From: Clostridium cuniculi
Lineage (GTDB): Bacteria > Bacillota > Clostridia > Clostridiales > Clostridiaceae
Length of the DNA stretch: 64,000 nucleotides
Assembly (NCBI RefSeq): GCF_004353185.1
Contig: NZ_SMUS01000006.1
Location: 91,012 to 155,011, forward strand
Direction: 5' to 3'
The translations under genes were made by a program, and so were the position numbers. Numbering within the stretch: the first letter of the stretch is position 1; each line of letters begins with the position of its first letter. This document shows positions 1 to 10,058 of this stretch, piece by piece. The notes under the pieces are model-generated. The model was not told the origin of the DNA. It was given only the letters and a program-made list of their open reading frames with translations, and ran no database searches.

Positions 1-1
1 T

Positions 2-1351
2 CCGTATTCAGAAATAAAAGATGAAATATCAAATATTGAAATATATGATTGTAAATTTATAGAAGGGGGAACTAGAAGGGATGTCCAAGATGTTGGGGGA
101 GATGGAATATTAATAATAAACCCTTCAGAGTTATCTCATGATATTAATATTCATGATAATAAGTTTATTAATTGGGGGAGATGGTGTTTTGCCATTGATT
201 TGGGTGGAAATGGAGAATGTATCGAAAATGTGAAATTTAATAATAATTACTGTTTCCAAGATATGAATCAAAATACGTCTTTATATGGTGGCTGCAGAGG
301 ATTAGGATGGATAGACCTTGAAGCAAAAAAATGTTTTAAAAATCTAGAGATATGTAATAATTATGTAGATGGATGGTGTGGTTTTGCATTTAACGGAGCA
401 GGAAAAGTTAGTGAAAATGTAACTATTAAAAGTAATGTAATGACTCATACTACTAGTAATTCTATAGGCAGTAAAGGTTACAATTATACCTGGAATTTTT
501 ATGGAGTACAGATGAAAAATTTGGTGTTTGAGAATAATGATTTTTCAAATGCAGCTGGAAGTTATAGATTTGGATATACTTTAAATAATATAGTAATCAG
601 AAATAATAAAATGCCATCAACAACAGATGCATTTTCTCTTAATGGGATGTATGGAGATATAATAATTGAAGGAAATCAAAGAATTGATTATGGAAAAATT
701 TGCGGTGTGCTACCAACGCAATTGGGATCGCCGGATTATTTAAGTGATGAAGAAAAATCTAATCCATATGTAAATTTAGTATTTAGAAATAACCAAGCAA
801 GTATTTCAGGAAAGTTTTTTGATGAAGGGAACAAAGGAAAATATAATTATATAAAGCTTACGATAGAGAATAATCAAATGAATGGTGTAAATATAGAAGC
901 GTTTGATGCAGAGGACTTTAATTTTGATTTAACTCAAATTAGAGATATAGAAAGTATAAGTGCTTTTAGTGTAAGAGGAGCACAATTTACTTCTCCTACT
1001 ACAATTAACTATAGGGGGATGCCTAATGGTGGAGGATATTATACTAAGGGAGATATAGTTGCGGAAAATGATAAAAAGAAAATAATATGCACTGAAGATG
1101 GATATGTACCGATGCAAGGGAGTTTTGGATTGGCAGATAGCGATGTAGAATTTTCAAGTATAACTAATCCCAAAGCTATTATTAAAAAAGGAACTTATGT
1201 ATATACAGATAGTAGCTTATATATTGTTAGTAAGGAGGGGGCATTTAAAGGTGATAATGTACCTACTCATACGAGTGGATATCAAAAATGTGGTGATGCA
1301 GAGCTACTATATTTAATGAAACTGGCAAAAGTCGAAATAATAAATAAGTAA
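2..1351 (+). CDS. Right-handed beta-helix protein, 5' truncated by window edge
   Basis: The reading frame is open from base 2, so the gene starts upstream of the window; a TTG at 200 is only an internal codon. About 449 residues are visible. Short repeats of the form hydrophobic-x-hydrophobic-x-N-N (VTIKSN, LVFENN, IVIRNN, LVFRNN, LTIENN) recur about every 25-30 residues, the hallmark of a parallel beta-helix of the pectate-lyase type. Such proteins are usually secreted or surface polysaccharide-binding or -degrading proteins. The last ~130 residues are not repeat-like and may form a separate C-terminal domain. No catalytic residues can be assigned and the signal peptide, if any, is outside the window. 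The fold is fairly secure; the function is not known. Confidence 0.7.
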   Translation, partial: PYSEIKDEISNIEIYDCKFIEGGTRRDVQDVGGDGILIINPSELSHDINIHDNKFINWGRWCFAIDLGGNGECIENVKFNNNYCFQDMNQNTSLYGGCRGLGWIDLEAKKCFKNLEICNNYVDGWCGFAFNGAGKVSENVTIKSNVMTHTTSNSIGSKGYNYTWNFYGVQMKNLVFENNDFSNAAGSYRFGYTLNNIVIRNNKMPSTTDAFSLNGMYGDIIIEGNQRIDYGKICGVLPTQLGSPDYLSDEEKSNPYVNLVFRNNQASISGKFFDEGNKGKYNYIKLTIENNQMNGVNIEAFDAEDFNFDLTQIRDIESISAFSVRGAQFTSPTTINYRGMPNGGGYYTKGDIVAENDKKKIICTEDGYVPMQGSFGLADSDVEFSSITNPKAIIKKGTYVYTDSSLYIVSKEGAFKGDNVPTHTSGYQKCGDAELLYLMKLAKVEIINK

Positions 1352-1788
1352 ATCTTAATTGTAGAAAAATTAATAATAAGCTATGCAAAAAGTTTTTATA
1401 TGTTACTTATAGAGCTAATAGTTTAATTAATAAAACTATTATAATATAGGTAGCATTTATTTATTGAATATTATTTTAAGAAAGATATATAAAAGAAAAA
1501 AATTTTACATATATAATTATATTAGAGTTTAACTTAAGTTTTATGAAAGTATTAGCTTAGAAAATATTATTTAAAATTATTTTGCTTAAATGTATCAGTA
1601 AAATTTATTCATTAAAGGATAAATGATAAATTATATAATAATAATGCTAAGAACAAATATATAATTTTACAAAAATGAAATTATACAATTATTTATACGA
1701 AACTAAAGACGCTTTGCAATAACAAAGAAATAACTTTTCAACAATAATATATAACTACAATAAATTAAATAAAACAATAAATGGTGGG
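1352..1788. other. AT-rich intergenic region, no gene seen
   Basis: 437 bases of very AT-rich DNA between the beta-helix gene and the broken acyltransferase gene. I see no convincing ORF with a ribosome binding site, no strong hairpin terminator and no recognisable RNA. Confidence 0.5.
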
Positions 1789-2834
1789 GTGATTGAGATA
1801 AAAAGTAGAAATTATTCGCTTGATTTCATTAAGTTTTTTTGTATAACCGCTATTGTATGTATTCATTTAGCACCTTTCTATGGTTCAAAGTTAGGAATTA
1901 TTATTAATACAATATGTAGAGTAGCATTACCATTACCATTAGTATTTATATGTAGTGGATATTTATTTCTAAGTAAATTTAGCAAGGGCATAGTAAGAAG
2001 TATTTTTATAAGATGTTAAAGTTCTTTATAATATCCAACATATTATAATTAGTTCTACTAATATATATTAATATTTTATTTCATAATGGAATACGAAGTA
2101 CCATATATTATTATTTTAGCAATTTAAAAATAACAGATTTTTATTATGGAGATGGAGTGATAGAGTTTCATTTATGGTATTTAACAGCTATGGTTTTAAT
2201 AGTTCAAATTCTTTATTTTACTGTTAAATATAACTTAATAAATAAGATGTTAATACTTTCAGGAATATTAAATATTTCAGGTATATTCATTTATAATTCA
2301 GGTCATTTAAAAAATAATAGGGATGCTATTTTCTTTGGCTTATTTTATTGTACTTTAGGTATGTATTTAAAGGCTAAAGAAGATGTAATAAGAGAAAAGT
2401 TAAAAGATAAGATAAATTCGATATATATATTATTTATTTTGCTATTTACATTAACTTCTTTAATAGAGAGATTTATTTATGATTCTGTATTTATTAAAAC
2501 TGGAGATATTTATATATCTACTATACCATTGTCTATATTAATATTTGTTTTATGTATTACTAAAAGAAAAGAAAAGGATAATATGCTTTGTAAAGTTGGA
2601 AGAAAAAGTTTTGGAATATATGTAGTTCACATAGGAGTTATAAATTTAATTAATATATTTTTATATAAAATAGGAATGTTATCAGTTATATCAACAACAA
2701 TTTGGCAAATAATAGGTACATTTATTATTCTGATCTTATCATTAATAAGCTATAACATATTAATATTTATTAATGATAAGATAATTGGTTTAATAGAAAA
2801 TAAAGTAACGAATAAAAGATATATTGTGGACTAG
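1789..2834 (+). pseudogene. Acyltransferase family 3 pseudogene (frameshift plus stop)
   Basis: An acyltransferase-3-like membrane protein broken in at least two places. The N-terminal part (GTG at 1789, ends 2019) carries the family opening RNYSLDFIKFF..CIHLAPF. It loses frame near 2005-2013. The continuation is in the frame that starts with ATG 2013, meets an in-frame TAA at 2046-2048, then runs open to 2834 (LWYLTAMVLIV and several hydrophobic helices, with a C-terminal GIYVVHIG motif typical of the family). Family members O-acylate sugars or lipids at the membrane. An intact relative lies directly downstream, so this copy may be redundant. A sequencing error could explain one lesion but hardly both. 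Confidence 0.75.
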
Positions 2835-2844
2835 CTATATGAAC

Positions 2845-2885
2845 TGCCTCCCATCTATATTGGATAGGAGGCAATTTATTATTGC
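2845..2885 (+). terminator. Hairpin terminator after acyltransferase pseudogene
   Basis: Inverted repeat TGCCTCC ... GGAGGCA (2845-2851 / 2867-2873) with a further short inner pairing, followed by an AT/T-rich stretch. It sits in the short gap between the broken and intact acyltransferase genes. Confidence 0.6.
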
Positions 2886-2928
2886 TAGTTTTTTTATTAA
2901 TTTTTTTAGAGAAATAAGGGGGAGTTTA

Positions 2929-3957
2929 ATGGTTATGAAAAGAAAAAGTGGAATTGAATTATTAAGAATAGTTTTAATGCTTATGGTTATAGGGTTACAC
3001 TACTTTAATGCTTCTATGGGTGGAGCTTTAGAATATACAAATGAAGGAACTTTTAATTGGTATTTAATTAGATTTATTGAAAGTATGTTTATTATTGCAG
3101 TTGATTGCTTTATCATAATCAACGGTTATTTTATGGTAAGTAAAAAGTCTGTCAATTTAAGAAAAATTATAAAATTATTTTTAGAATTATCCTTATATAA
3201 TGTGATAATTTATTTATTATGTTTAGTCTTAGGAGTTGAAAAGTTTCAAATAACTACTTTTATAAAGGCTTTATTTCCATTACTAATTAATAATTATTGG
3301 TTCTTTAAATATTATATAGTTTTATTTTTATTAATTCCTTTTATAAATATATTATTAAATAATATGGATAAAGAAACTTATAAAAAATTATTGGTAGTTA
3401 TATTATTAGTTTTTTCACTTTGGGATTCAATAATACCAAATAAAATAATTGTTGATTCAGGATATGGAATTGTAAATTTTATAGTATTGTATATAATAGG
3501 AGGATATTTAAAGTTGCATTATAATAACTCTAAGAGTTCTTCGTACTGGGGGATCAGGTATATGTTATTTAGTTTATTAACCTTTATATCATTATTTATT
3601 CCAGTTATAAAGAGTAATTCATGGGCTTATTATTTTATAACAAATATTTTTAGTGCTATTTGTTTATTTAATGCATTTAATAAGATTAATATTAAAAGTA
3701 ATATAATAAATACTATAGCTGCTTCTGTATTTGGTGTATTTATAATACATTTAAATCCATATATATTAAATTTTCAATATAAAATAGTTAAAACTAATTT
3801 ATTTTGGAATAGTAAGTTTATGATACTTCATATGATTGTAATTTGCATAGCTATATTTTCTATATTTGTTTTGATTGATATATTAAGAAAAAAATTATTT
3901 GATAAAATTTTTAATAATATAATAAGTGGTGTAAAAGTATTTAATACTGAAGTTTAA
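2929..3957 (+). CDS. Acyltransferase family 3 membrane protein
   Basis: 342-residue integral membrane protein of the acyltransferase-3 superfamily (OafA/WecH-like). It opens with KRKSGIELLRIVLMLMVIGLHY, matching the family motif in which the His in the first helix is essential, followed by about nine further hydrophobic segments. Members transfer acetyl or succinyl groups from acyl-CoA to exported sugars. I chose ATG 2929 because AAGGGGGA lies just upstream; the upstream in-frame extension to 2824 runs through the terminator hairpin. Proximity to UDP-glucose dehydrogenase suggests modification of a surface polysaccharide; the substrate is unknown. Confidence 0.8.
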   Translation: MVMKRKSGIELLRIVLMLMVIGLHYFNASMGGALEYTNEGTFNWYLIRFIESMFIIAVDCFIIINGYFMVSKKSVNLRKIIKLFLELSLYNVIIYLLCLVLGVEKFQITTFIKALFPLLINNYWFFKYYIVLFLLIPFINILLNNMDKETYKKLLVVILLVFSLWDSIIPNKIIVDSGYGIVNFIVLYIIGGYLKLHYNNSKSSSYWGIRYMLFSLLTFISLFIPVIKSNSWAYYFITNIFSAICLFNAFNKINIKSNIINTIAASVFGVFIIHLNPYILNFQYKIVKTNLFWNSKFMILHMIVICIAIFSIFVLIDILRKKLFDKIFNNIISGVKVFNTEV

Positions 3958-4086
3958 AATAAATAAGCACTACAATACTTGAAAAAAATGTAAAAATAAT
4001 ATAAAATATTACCAAAAATGTTTTAAAATATAAAAACATAATTAACTTTATTGAGAATTACAAAAAGGTATTGGGGGAAAGAATTA

Positions 4087-5253
4087 ATGAAAATAGCCAT
4101 AGCAGGAACGGGATATGTGGGACTAGCAAATGCTATCCTATTAGCACAACATAATGAAGTAGTAGCAGTAGATATAATACAAGAAAAAGTAGATATGATA
4201 AATGATAAAGTATCACCAATAATAGATAGTGAAATACAAGACTACCTAAGAAATAAAGAGTTAAATTTAGTTGCAACTACAGATGTGTACAAGGCATATA
4301 AAGATGCAGACTATGTAATAATTTCAACACCAACAAATTATGATCCAGAGAAAAATTACTTTAATACAAGAAGTGTTGAAGCGGTAATAGCCAATGTACT
4401 TTCAATAAATCCAGATGCAACAATGATAATAAAATCAACAGTGCCAGTTGGATATACAAAAAGAGTAAGAGAAATGTTTGAAACTGAAAATATAATATTT
4501 TCTCCAGAATTCCTAAGAGAAGGTAAGGCCTTATATGATAATTTATATCCTTCAAGAATTATAGTAGGAGAAGAAAGTGAAAGGGCTAAAAAGTTTGCAG
4601 ATCTTTTAGTAGAAGGAGCAATAAAAGAAGATATTCCAGTATTATTTACAGATTCAACAGAAGCAGAGGCAGTAAAACTTTTTTCAAACACATATTTAGC
4701 GTTAAGAGTAGCTTATTTTAATGAGTTAGATACTTATGCAGAAGTACGAGGATTAAATACAAAGCAAATAATAGAAGGAGTATGCTTAGATCCAAGAATA
4801 GGCTCTCACTATAATAATCCTTCATTTGGATATGGAGGTTATTGTTTACCTAAGGATACAAAGCAATTATTAGCTAACTATAACGATGTTCCTAATAATA
4901 TAATTGGAGCTATTGTAGATGCAAATAGGACAAGAAAAGATCATATTGCAGAACAAATAATAAAAAGAAATCCAAAGAAGGTTGGTATATATAGATTAAC
5001 AATGAAGACGAATTCAGATAACTTTAGAGCTTCTTCTATTCAAGGAATAATGAAGAGAATTAAGGCTAAAGGAATAGAAGTTGTAGTATACGAACCAGTA
5101 TTAAAAGAAGATAGTTTCTTTAATTCTAAAGTAGTTAAAGATATAGAAGAGTTTAAGAAAGAAAGTGATGTTATTGTATCTAATAGATTATCAAAGGAAT
5201 TATTTGATGTAGAAGAAAAAGTTTATACAAGAGATTTATTTAACAGGGATTAA
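4087..5253 (+). CDS. ugd: UDP-glucose 6-dehydrogenase, copy 1
   Basis: 388 residues. Oxidises UDP-glucose twice to UDP-glucuronate using NAD+, supplying a charged sugar for capsule or cell-wall polymers. The N-terminal Rossmann motif GTGYVG follows the start (residues 7-12), and the catalytic Cys is in GGYCLPKD (Cys253). The start is ATG 4087 with GGGGGAAAG upstream; an in-frame start at 4051 would add 12 residues before the nucleotide-binding strand and is unlikely. A second copy of the same length at 55903 is close to identical over long stretches. Here residue 233 is Cys (GVCLDPRIG) where copy 2 has Gly. A UDP-N-acetylmannosamine dehydrogenase is less likely given the short length and the motif. 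Confidence 0.9.
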   Translation: MKIAIAGTGYVGLANAILLAQHNEVVAVDIIQEKVDMINDKVSPIIDSEIQDYLRNKELNLVATTDVYKAYKDADYVIISTPTNYDPEKNYFNTRSVEAVIANVLSINPDATMIIKSTVPVGYTKRVREMFETENIIFSPEFLREGKALYDNLYPSRIIVGEESERAKKFADLLVEGAIKEDIPVLFTDSTEAEAVKLFSNTYLALRVAYFNELDTYAEVRGLNTKQIIEGVCLDPRIGSHYNNPSFGYGGYCLPKDTKQLLANYNDVPNNIIGAIVDANRTRKDHIAEQIIKRNPKKVGIYRLTMKTNSDNFRASSIQGIMKRIKAKGIEVVVYEPVLKEDSFFNSKVVKDIEEFKKESDVIVSNRLSKELFDVEEKVYTRDLFNRD

Positions 5254-5261
5254 TTATACTT

Positions 5262-5308
5262 AAGTATTACATATAGAAATAATTATATGTAATACTTATT
5301 ATTTTTTG
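5262..5308 (+). terminator. Rho-independent terminator of ugd copy 1
   Basis: Perfect 14-bp stem AAGTATTACATATA ... TATATGTAATACTT followed by ATTATTTTTT, immediately after the ugd stop codon. Confidence 0.85.
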
Positions 5309-5388
5309 GAAGTAGTAACAAGGTGCGTTGTTAATAAATGTAAAATAAGTTAAAATTATAACATATTTTAAGATAAGGGGTAACAATA

Positions 5389-6600
5389 ATGAACTTAATT
5401 CAAAAACAAATAATAGACTTGTTAAATGCATCTATACATAATACAGTTCCAAAACTTGATTATAGTAAAGATGTAGATTGGGATGAAGTAATAAATGAGG
5501 CAAATGCCCATAGTATAACAGGATTAATATATCCTGCTTTAAAAAATATTAAAGATAATAATATTGATAAAGACATAATAGATAAATTGAAAAAAATTAC
5601 TTTTTATTCGGCTATAAGACAATCTAATCATATAAAAAGGACTGCAGAAATATTAAAATTATTTAATGAAAATAATATACCAGTAATAGTCTTAAAGGGA
5701 TTAGTAGTCAGAGAGTATTATCCTAAACCAGACCTTAGAACCATGTGTGATTCGGATGTAATTATATATAAAAGTGATTTAGAAAGAGTTAGAAAATTAC
5801 TTTTAGAAAGAGGATTCCATGAAGAGGAAGACGCAGGACATCATATAGCATTTATGAAAGCTGACTTTAATTTAGAAATTCACTGGACACTGGCAAATGA
5901 AACGTTTAGAAAAGGTCAAGAGTGCTTTCAGGAAAAAATATGGGATGATGCTATGAAAGTTAAGGTTGGGAGAGTAGATACCCTTTCACTTAGTTTAGAG
6001 GATTTAGCGTTACATTTATGTGCACATATGGCTTCGCATATGGCTATATCAGGATTTGGAGTAAGGCAATTAGCAGATTTGGTTTTATTGGTTGAACATA
6101 AAGGAAATGAAATAAAATGGAATGAGTTTAGAGAAAAAGCAGAGAAAAGTGGGCTAACTCAATTCTCTACAGGGATGTTCAAGGTTTGTAATTATTTATT
6201 TGGTATGGAAATACCTAAAGAATTAAATATAGAAAATAAAAGTGAAGATGATGAAATAATTAAGCTAGTTGTTAATGATATATTTACAGGTGGGGTTTAT
6301 GGACAAAGGGATTTATCATTTTCATTTAGAGCACAGGTTGGATATGATATAGATGATGATAGTACCTTCAGTATGTTAAAGAGATATATTCAGGTTATAT
6401 TACCACCACCAAGTAAATTATCAGATAGATATGCATATGCGAAGAAATACAAAATATTATTACCCATAGCATGGATACATCATATATATGTTGGAATTAC
6501 AAGTAAAGAATATGATAGTGAGAGTAAGAAAAAATTCTTAACATCTACAATTAGCAATGCTAAAAGCAGAAACAAGGTTGTTAGGTGGTTAGAACTTTAA
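5389..6600 (+). CDS. NTP_transf_5-type nucleotidyltransferase family protein
   Basis: 403 residues matching the uncharacterised nucleotidyltransferase family (Pfam NTP_transf_5). A helical N-terminus is followed by the nucleotidyltransferase-like core VLKGLVVREYYPKPDLRTMCDSD, where the DSD acidic pair would bind metal, then HxAF and an EIHW segment, with a helical C-terminal half. The start is ATG 5389 with AAGGGG upstream. It stands alone between two terminators. Members occur in polysaccharide loci and, in some Firmicutes, beside paeninodin/pseudomycoidin-type lasso-peptide genes, where one is linked to sugar modification of the phosphorylated peptide tail. A lasso-type island begins 6 kb downstream, so a link is possible but unproven. 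Confidence 0.7.
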   Translation: MNLIQKQIIDLLNASIHNTVPKLDYSKDVDWDEVINEANAHSITGLIYPALKNIKDNNIDKDIIDKLKKITFYSAIRQSNHIKRTAEILKLFNENNIPVIVLKGLVVREYYPKPDLRTMCDSDVIIYKSDLERVRKLLLERGFHEEEDAGHHIAFMKADFNLEIHWTLANETFRKGQECFQEKIWDDAMKVKVGRVDTLSLSLEDLALHLCAHMASHMAISGFGVRQLADLVLLVEHKGNEIKWNEFREKAEKSGLTQFSTGMFKVCNYLFGMEIPKELNIENKSEDDEIIKLVVNDIFTGGVYGQRDLSFSFRAQVGYDIDDDSTFSMLKRYIQVILPPPSKLSDRYAYAKKYKILLPIAWIHHIYVGITSKEYDSESKKKFLTSTISNAKSRNKVVRWLEL

Positions 6601-6642
6601 GATGAAGAAAATATTAAAAAGTAAATAAAAGATTTTAAATGT

Positions 6643-6682
6643 AAATGACCTATAGCAATTTTAAGTGTTATAGGTCATTTTT
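6643..6682 (+). terminator. Rho-independent terminator
   Basis: Stem AAATGACCTATA / TATAGGTCATTT with a short loop and T tail, between the nucleotidyltransferase gene and the DUF218 gene. Confidence 0.8.
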
Positions 6683-6705
6683 AAATAAGAAAGTGAGGGC
6701 TTATT

Positions 6706-7305
6706 ATGAGCATGAAAAGAAAGATTATTATAGGTATAGCTAGTATATTTTTAATAGGAATAATTTATTGTTTTTTTAATTTAGGAAATTTTCTTGTAGT
6801 AAGTGATGATTTAAAAAAAGCAGATGCTATAGTTGTTTTTAGTGGAGATAATGGATTTAGGACTGAAGTTGGTGTAGAGCTTTTAAAGAAGGGATATGGA
6901 GATTATTTAATACTTTCAGGGGGGAAGGTATATGATGATGTTACAATGGCTGAATTAATGAAGGATCATGCCATTAAGTTAGGTGCTGATGAAGATTCAA
7001 TTATACTTGAGAACAAGTCAGAAACAACTAGTGATAATGCTAAATTTACAAAAGAAATAATTCAGGAGAATAATTTTGAATCTATAATATTAGTAACATC
7101 AGATTATCATACTAGAAGAGCTAAAGCTACAATGGAAAAAGCATTGGAAGATGTAATTGTAAATGGAAAGAAGGTAGAAGTAATTGTAAGACCAGCTGCT
7201 GAAGATAAATTTACTACTAAATGGTGGACAAAGGGAAATAGTATTTTAATTATAATAAGTGAATACCTTAAACTTGCAGGATATTGGGCAAAAGGATATA
7301 TATAA
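6706..7305 (+). CDS. DUF218 / YdcF-like membrane-anchored protein
   Basis: 199 residues with one N-terminal membrane helix (about residues 5-25) and a soluble DUF218 domain outside the membrane. Family motifs are visible: ADAIVVFSG early, LSGG in the middle, then SETTSDNA and TSDYHTRRA near the end. DUF218 proteins (ElyC, SanA, YdcF) are envelope-associated and linked to wall polymer metabolism, but the biochemical activity is unsettled. The start is ATG 6706 after AAGTGAGGG. It is probably transcribed with the metallophosphoesterase 100 bases downstream. Confidence 0.8.
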   Translation: MSMKRKIIIGIASIFLIGIIYCFFNLGNFLVVSDDLKKADAIVVFSGDNGFRTEVGVELLKKGYGDYLILSGGKVYDDVTMAELMKDHAIKLGADEDSIILENKSETTSDNAKFTKEIIQENNFESIILVTSDYHTRRAKATMEKALEDVIVNGKKVEVIVRPAAEDKFTTKWWTKGNSILIIISEYLKLAGYWAKGYI

Positions 7306-7408
7306 GTAATAAATATACAGGTAAAGATATATTAAGTAATTAAAATGTGCAATATATGTATACATTTTTATGTGGTAAAATTGCAAAATATAGGAAGGGA
7401 GAGGTGGA

Positions 7409-8275
7409 ATGGAAAAGAAGAAAATCATAGTATTAATATGTATAATTTTAATTGCTATAGAGCTGTTTATGAGTTTTATTATTAAAATAGATGTAGAAAA
7501 ATATACGATTAAAAATAAAAAAATATCAGAAGAGTTTAATAATTTTAAAATAGTCCAATTATCTGACTTTCATAGTAAGGGATATAGAAATACTACAGAA
7601 AAAATAATAAGTAAAATAAAAAAAATTAACCCAGATATAATTGTAATGACTGGTGATATGATAAGCTATGATATGACAGAGACAGAGGAGTTTGAAAGGT
7701 TAGTTAAACTATTAGCTGAAATTTATCCTATATATTATATTGATGGTAATCATGAGCATTTAGCTGAAAAATTAGCTCCAGGAGAATATTTATATTTTAT
7801 GAGCTTTCTAAAAGAGTTAGGAGTTATTACAATAAAAAATGAGTATGTAGAAATATATAAAGGAGATGAGTCAATTAATTTATATGGAGTTAATATCCCT
7901 TTAGATTGGCCATCTGGGGTTTATGTGAGTAAGTTGCAATTAGAAAGTGATTATGTTGAAAAGACTTTGCCTGAGGCTGATACTGATAAGTTTAATATAT
8001 TATTAGCACATAATCCAATATTTATTAAACAATATAGTAAGTGGGGTGCCGATCTTGTTTTAGCGGGACATATGCATGGAGGAATTGTAAGAATTCCATT
8101 TACTAATATAGGACTTTTATCACCGGAAAGAGAAATATTTCCTAGATATGCTGCAGGGAAATTTAAAGTTAATGGTTCTACAATGATAGTAAATAGGGGG
8201 ATAGGAGCATCTTCTTTTAATTTAAGAATTTTTAATAACCCCGAAATTACAGTTATAACATTAAAAAGTAAATAA
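7409..8275 (+). CDS. Membrane-anchored metallophosphoesterase
   Basis: 288 residues: an N-terminal membrane anchor (residues 5-25) and a calcineurin-like phosphoesterase domain. All metal-binding blocks are present in order: QLSDFHS, TGDMIS, DGNHEH and LAGHMHGG. This architecture matches the YkuE/YaeI group, some of which act on UDP-sugar lipids at the membrane. The start is ATG 7409 after GGAAGGGAGAGG. It follows the DUF218 gene in the same direction and ends at a strong terminator. The natural substrate cannot be read from the sequence. Confidence 0.85.
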   Translation: MEKKKIIVLICIILIAIELFMSFIIKIDVEKYTIKNKKISEEFNNFKIVQLSDFHSKGYRNTTEKIISKIKKINPDIIVMTGDMISYDMTETEEFERLVKLLAEIYPIYYIDGNHEHLAEKLAPGEYLYFMSFLKELGVITIKNEYVEIYKGDESINLYGVNIPLDWPSGVYVSKLQLESDYVEKTLPEADTDKFNILLAHNPIFIKQYSKWGADLVLAGHMHGGIVRIPFTNIGLLSPEREIFPRYAAGKFKVNGSTMIVNRGIGASSFNLRIFNNPEITVITLKSK

Positions 8276-8282
8276 GTAATAT

Positions 8283-8321
8283 AAAAAAAAGCTGGTTCTA
8301 AAAATAGAATCAGCTTTTTTT
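8283..8321 (+). terminator. Rho-independent terminator
   Basis: Hairpin AAAAAAGCTGGTTCTA-AAAA-TAGAATCAGCTTTTTT with one G-U pair and a T run, ten bases after the metallophosphoesterase stop. Confidence 0.9.
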
Positions 8322-8615
8322 ACATGCTCATATTATAGAGAAATTAAATTATTATAGGAGAATATTTTAAGTTGTTAGGATATTTGGCAAATGTTTGTAT
8401 ATAGACATAATAAAAACTATGAAATTTTTGTGAAAAATTACAAAAGTATAAAAGAATAATAGCTTCTTTTTTTAGATATAGTTTTGAAAAGGCTGATAAA
8501 TTAATACTTTAGCCAGGGCTAGTATAATAGAGTAACAATAGGAGTAATTCTAAAAAAGTATTTCCATAAAATGTAATAAAATATATAATTAGGTAGAAAA
8601 GTTGAGAGGAAATAA

Positions 8616-9038
8616 ATGGATAATATGAAAAGAATATTAAATAAAGAAACTATTTCCTATGTGATTTTTGGAATATTAACAACAATAATAAATTTAATAT
8701 CATATTATTTTTTTTCAAACATTATAAGTATTAATTATCTTATAAGCAATATAATTTCTTGGATAATATCAGTTTCATTCGCGTATGTAACTAATAAACT
8801 TTATGTCTTTAATAGTAAAGATAAGAATAAAGACGTAGTAATTAAAGAGTTTATTAAATTTGTAAACTGTAGATTAACATCTGGAGTTATAGAAATGATA
8901 TTACTATTTTTATTAGTAAACATGATAAAAGTAAATGATATTATATCCAAATTGGTAATAGGAGTAATAGTTGTAGTACTAAATTTTATATTTAGTAAGG
9001 TATTTGTATTTCAAAAAGTAGATCAATTAAATAATTAA
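8616..9038 (+). CDS. GtrA-family membrane protein
   Basis: 140 residues with four predicted membrane helices, the standard size and topology of GtrA/GtcA proteins (ISYVIFGILTTIINLISYYFF, then SWIISVSFAYVTNKLYVF, a family signature). GtrA proteins are thought to flip or help present polyprenyl-phosphate-linked sugars across the membrane. Directly downstream are a DPM1-like glycosyltransferase and YfhO. Together these form the known three-component system that glycosylates wall or lipoteichoic acids on the outer face. The start is ATG 8616 following GAGAGGAAATAA. Confidence 0.88.
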   Translation: MDNMKRILNKETISYVIFGILTTIINLISYYFFSNIISINYLISNIISWIISVSFAYVTNKLYVFNSKDKNKDVVIKEFIKFVNCRLTSGVIEMILLFLLVNMIKVNDIISKLVIGVIVVVLNFIFSKVFVFQKVDQLNN

Positions 9039-9080
9039 GTTAAATAATTTAAATGAGAAAGAGAAGGGGGGATTAATCTC

Positions 9081-10058
9081 ATGGAGACAATAACTGTTGT
9101 AGTACCATGCTATAACGAAGAAGATGTATTGAAAAGTTTTTATAATGAGATGATTAAGGTCGCCTCTGAAATGAAAAATGTTGATTTTGAAATATTATTT
9201 ATAGATGATGGTTCAAAAGATAAGACATTAAGTATAATAAAAAATTACTCAATAGTTGATAGTAGAGTTAAGTATATATCATTCTCTAGAAATTTTGGAA
9301 AAGAAGCAGCAATATATGCTGGATTAAAAGCAGCAATAGGAGAGTATGTGGTCATAATAGATGCAGATTTGCAGCATCCACCAAGATTAATAAAGGATAT
9401 GTACTATGGAATAGTAAAAGAAGGGTATGATAGTGTTGCTGCATACAGAAAAGATAGGACGGGAGAAAGTAAAATAAGATCATTCTTTTCAAGGGCATTC
9501 TTTAAACTAGCAAGTAAGATCACAAAACTAGATTTTAGAGAAGGGGAAGAAGATTATAGAATGATGAATAGAAAGTTTGTTGATGCAGTACTTTCAATTA
9601 AAGAAAAAAATAGATTTACTAAGGGGATATTTCAATGGGTAGGATTTAATGTTAAATGGATAGAACATGAAAATATTAATAGGGTGGCTGGAAATAGTAA
9701 ATGGTCTATATTTAAATTGTTTACTTACTCTTTAGATGGAATAATAGGATTTTCAACAGTACCATTACTTATTTCTTCATTTTTAGGTTTAATATTATGT
9801 CTAATAGCTACAATTCTTGGAATATATTTAATAATCAAAGGAATAAGTACTAATTCAGTTATATCAAGTAGTTTAATATCAATATTAGTTACTTTATTAA
9901 TAAGTGGTGTTCAGTTATTTTTATTTGGAATACTTGGGCAATACTTAGGAAAAACATATTTAGAGATAAAGGAAAGACCTTTATATATAGTTAAAGATCA
10001 AAAAATACTAGTGAATAAGGAAATTGAGATTAATGAAGAATTTAAAATTGAAGCTTAA
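9081..10058 (+). CDS. Polyprenyl-phosphate glycosyltransferase (CsbB/DPM1-like, GT2)
   Basis: 325 residues. An N-terminal GT-A domain (VVPCYNEEDVL; DDGSKD; IDADLQHPP with the DxD-type acidic residues) is followed by the AGNSKWS motif of the dolichol-phosphate mannosyltransferase/CsbB group and two C-terminal membrane helices (about residues 230-295). It should transfer a sugar from a nucleotide donor to undecaprenyl phosphate on the cytoplasmic face. The start is ATG 9081 after GAAGGGGGG. Its 3' end overlaps the yfhO start by 26 bases, indicating translational coupling, and gtrA lies just upstream. The sugar is not predictable. Confidence 0.9.
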   Translation: METITVVVPCYNEEDVLKSFYNEMIKVASEMKNVDFEILFIDDGSKDKTLSIIKNYSIVDSRVKYISFSRNFGKEAAIYAGLKAAIGEYVVIIDADLQHPPRLIKDMYYGIVKEGYDSVAAYRKDRTGESKIRSFFSRAFFKLASKITKLDFREGEEDYRMMNRKFVDAVLSIKEKNRFTKGIFQWVGFNVKWIEHENINRVAGNSKWSIFKLFTYSLDGIIGFSTVPLLISSFLGLILCLIATILGIYLIIKGISTNSVISSSLISILVTLLISGVQLFLFGILGQYLGKTYLEIKERPLYIVKDQKILVNKEIEINEEFKIEA

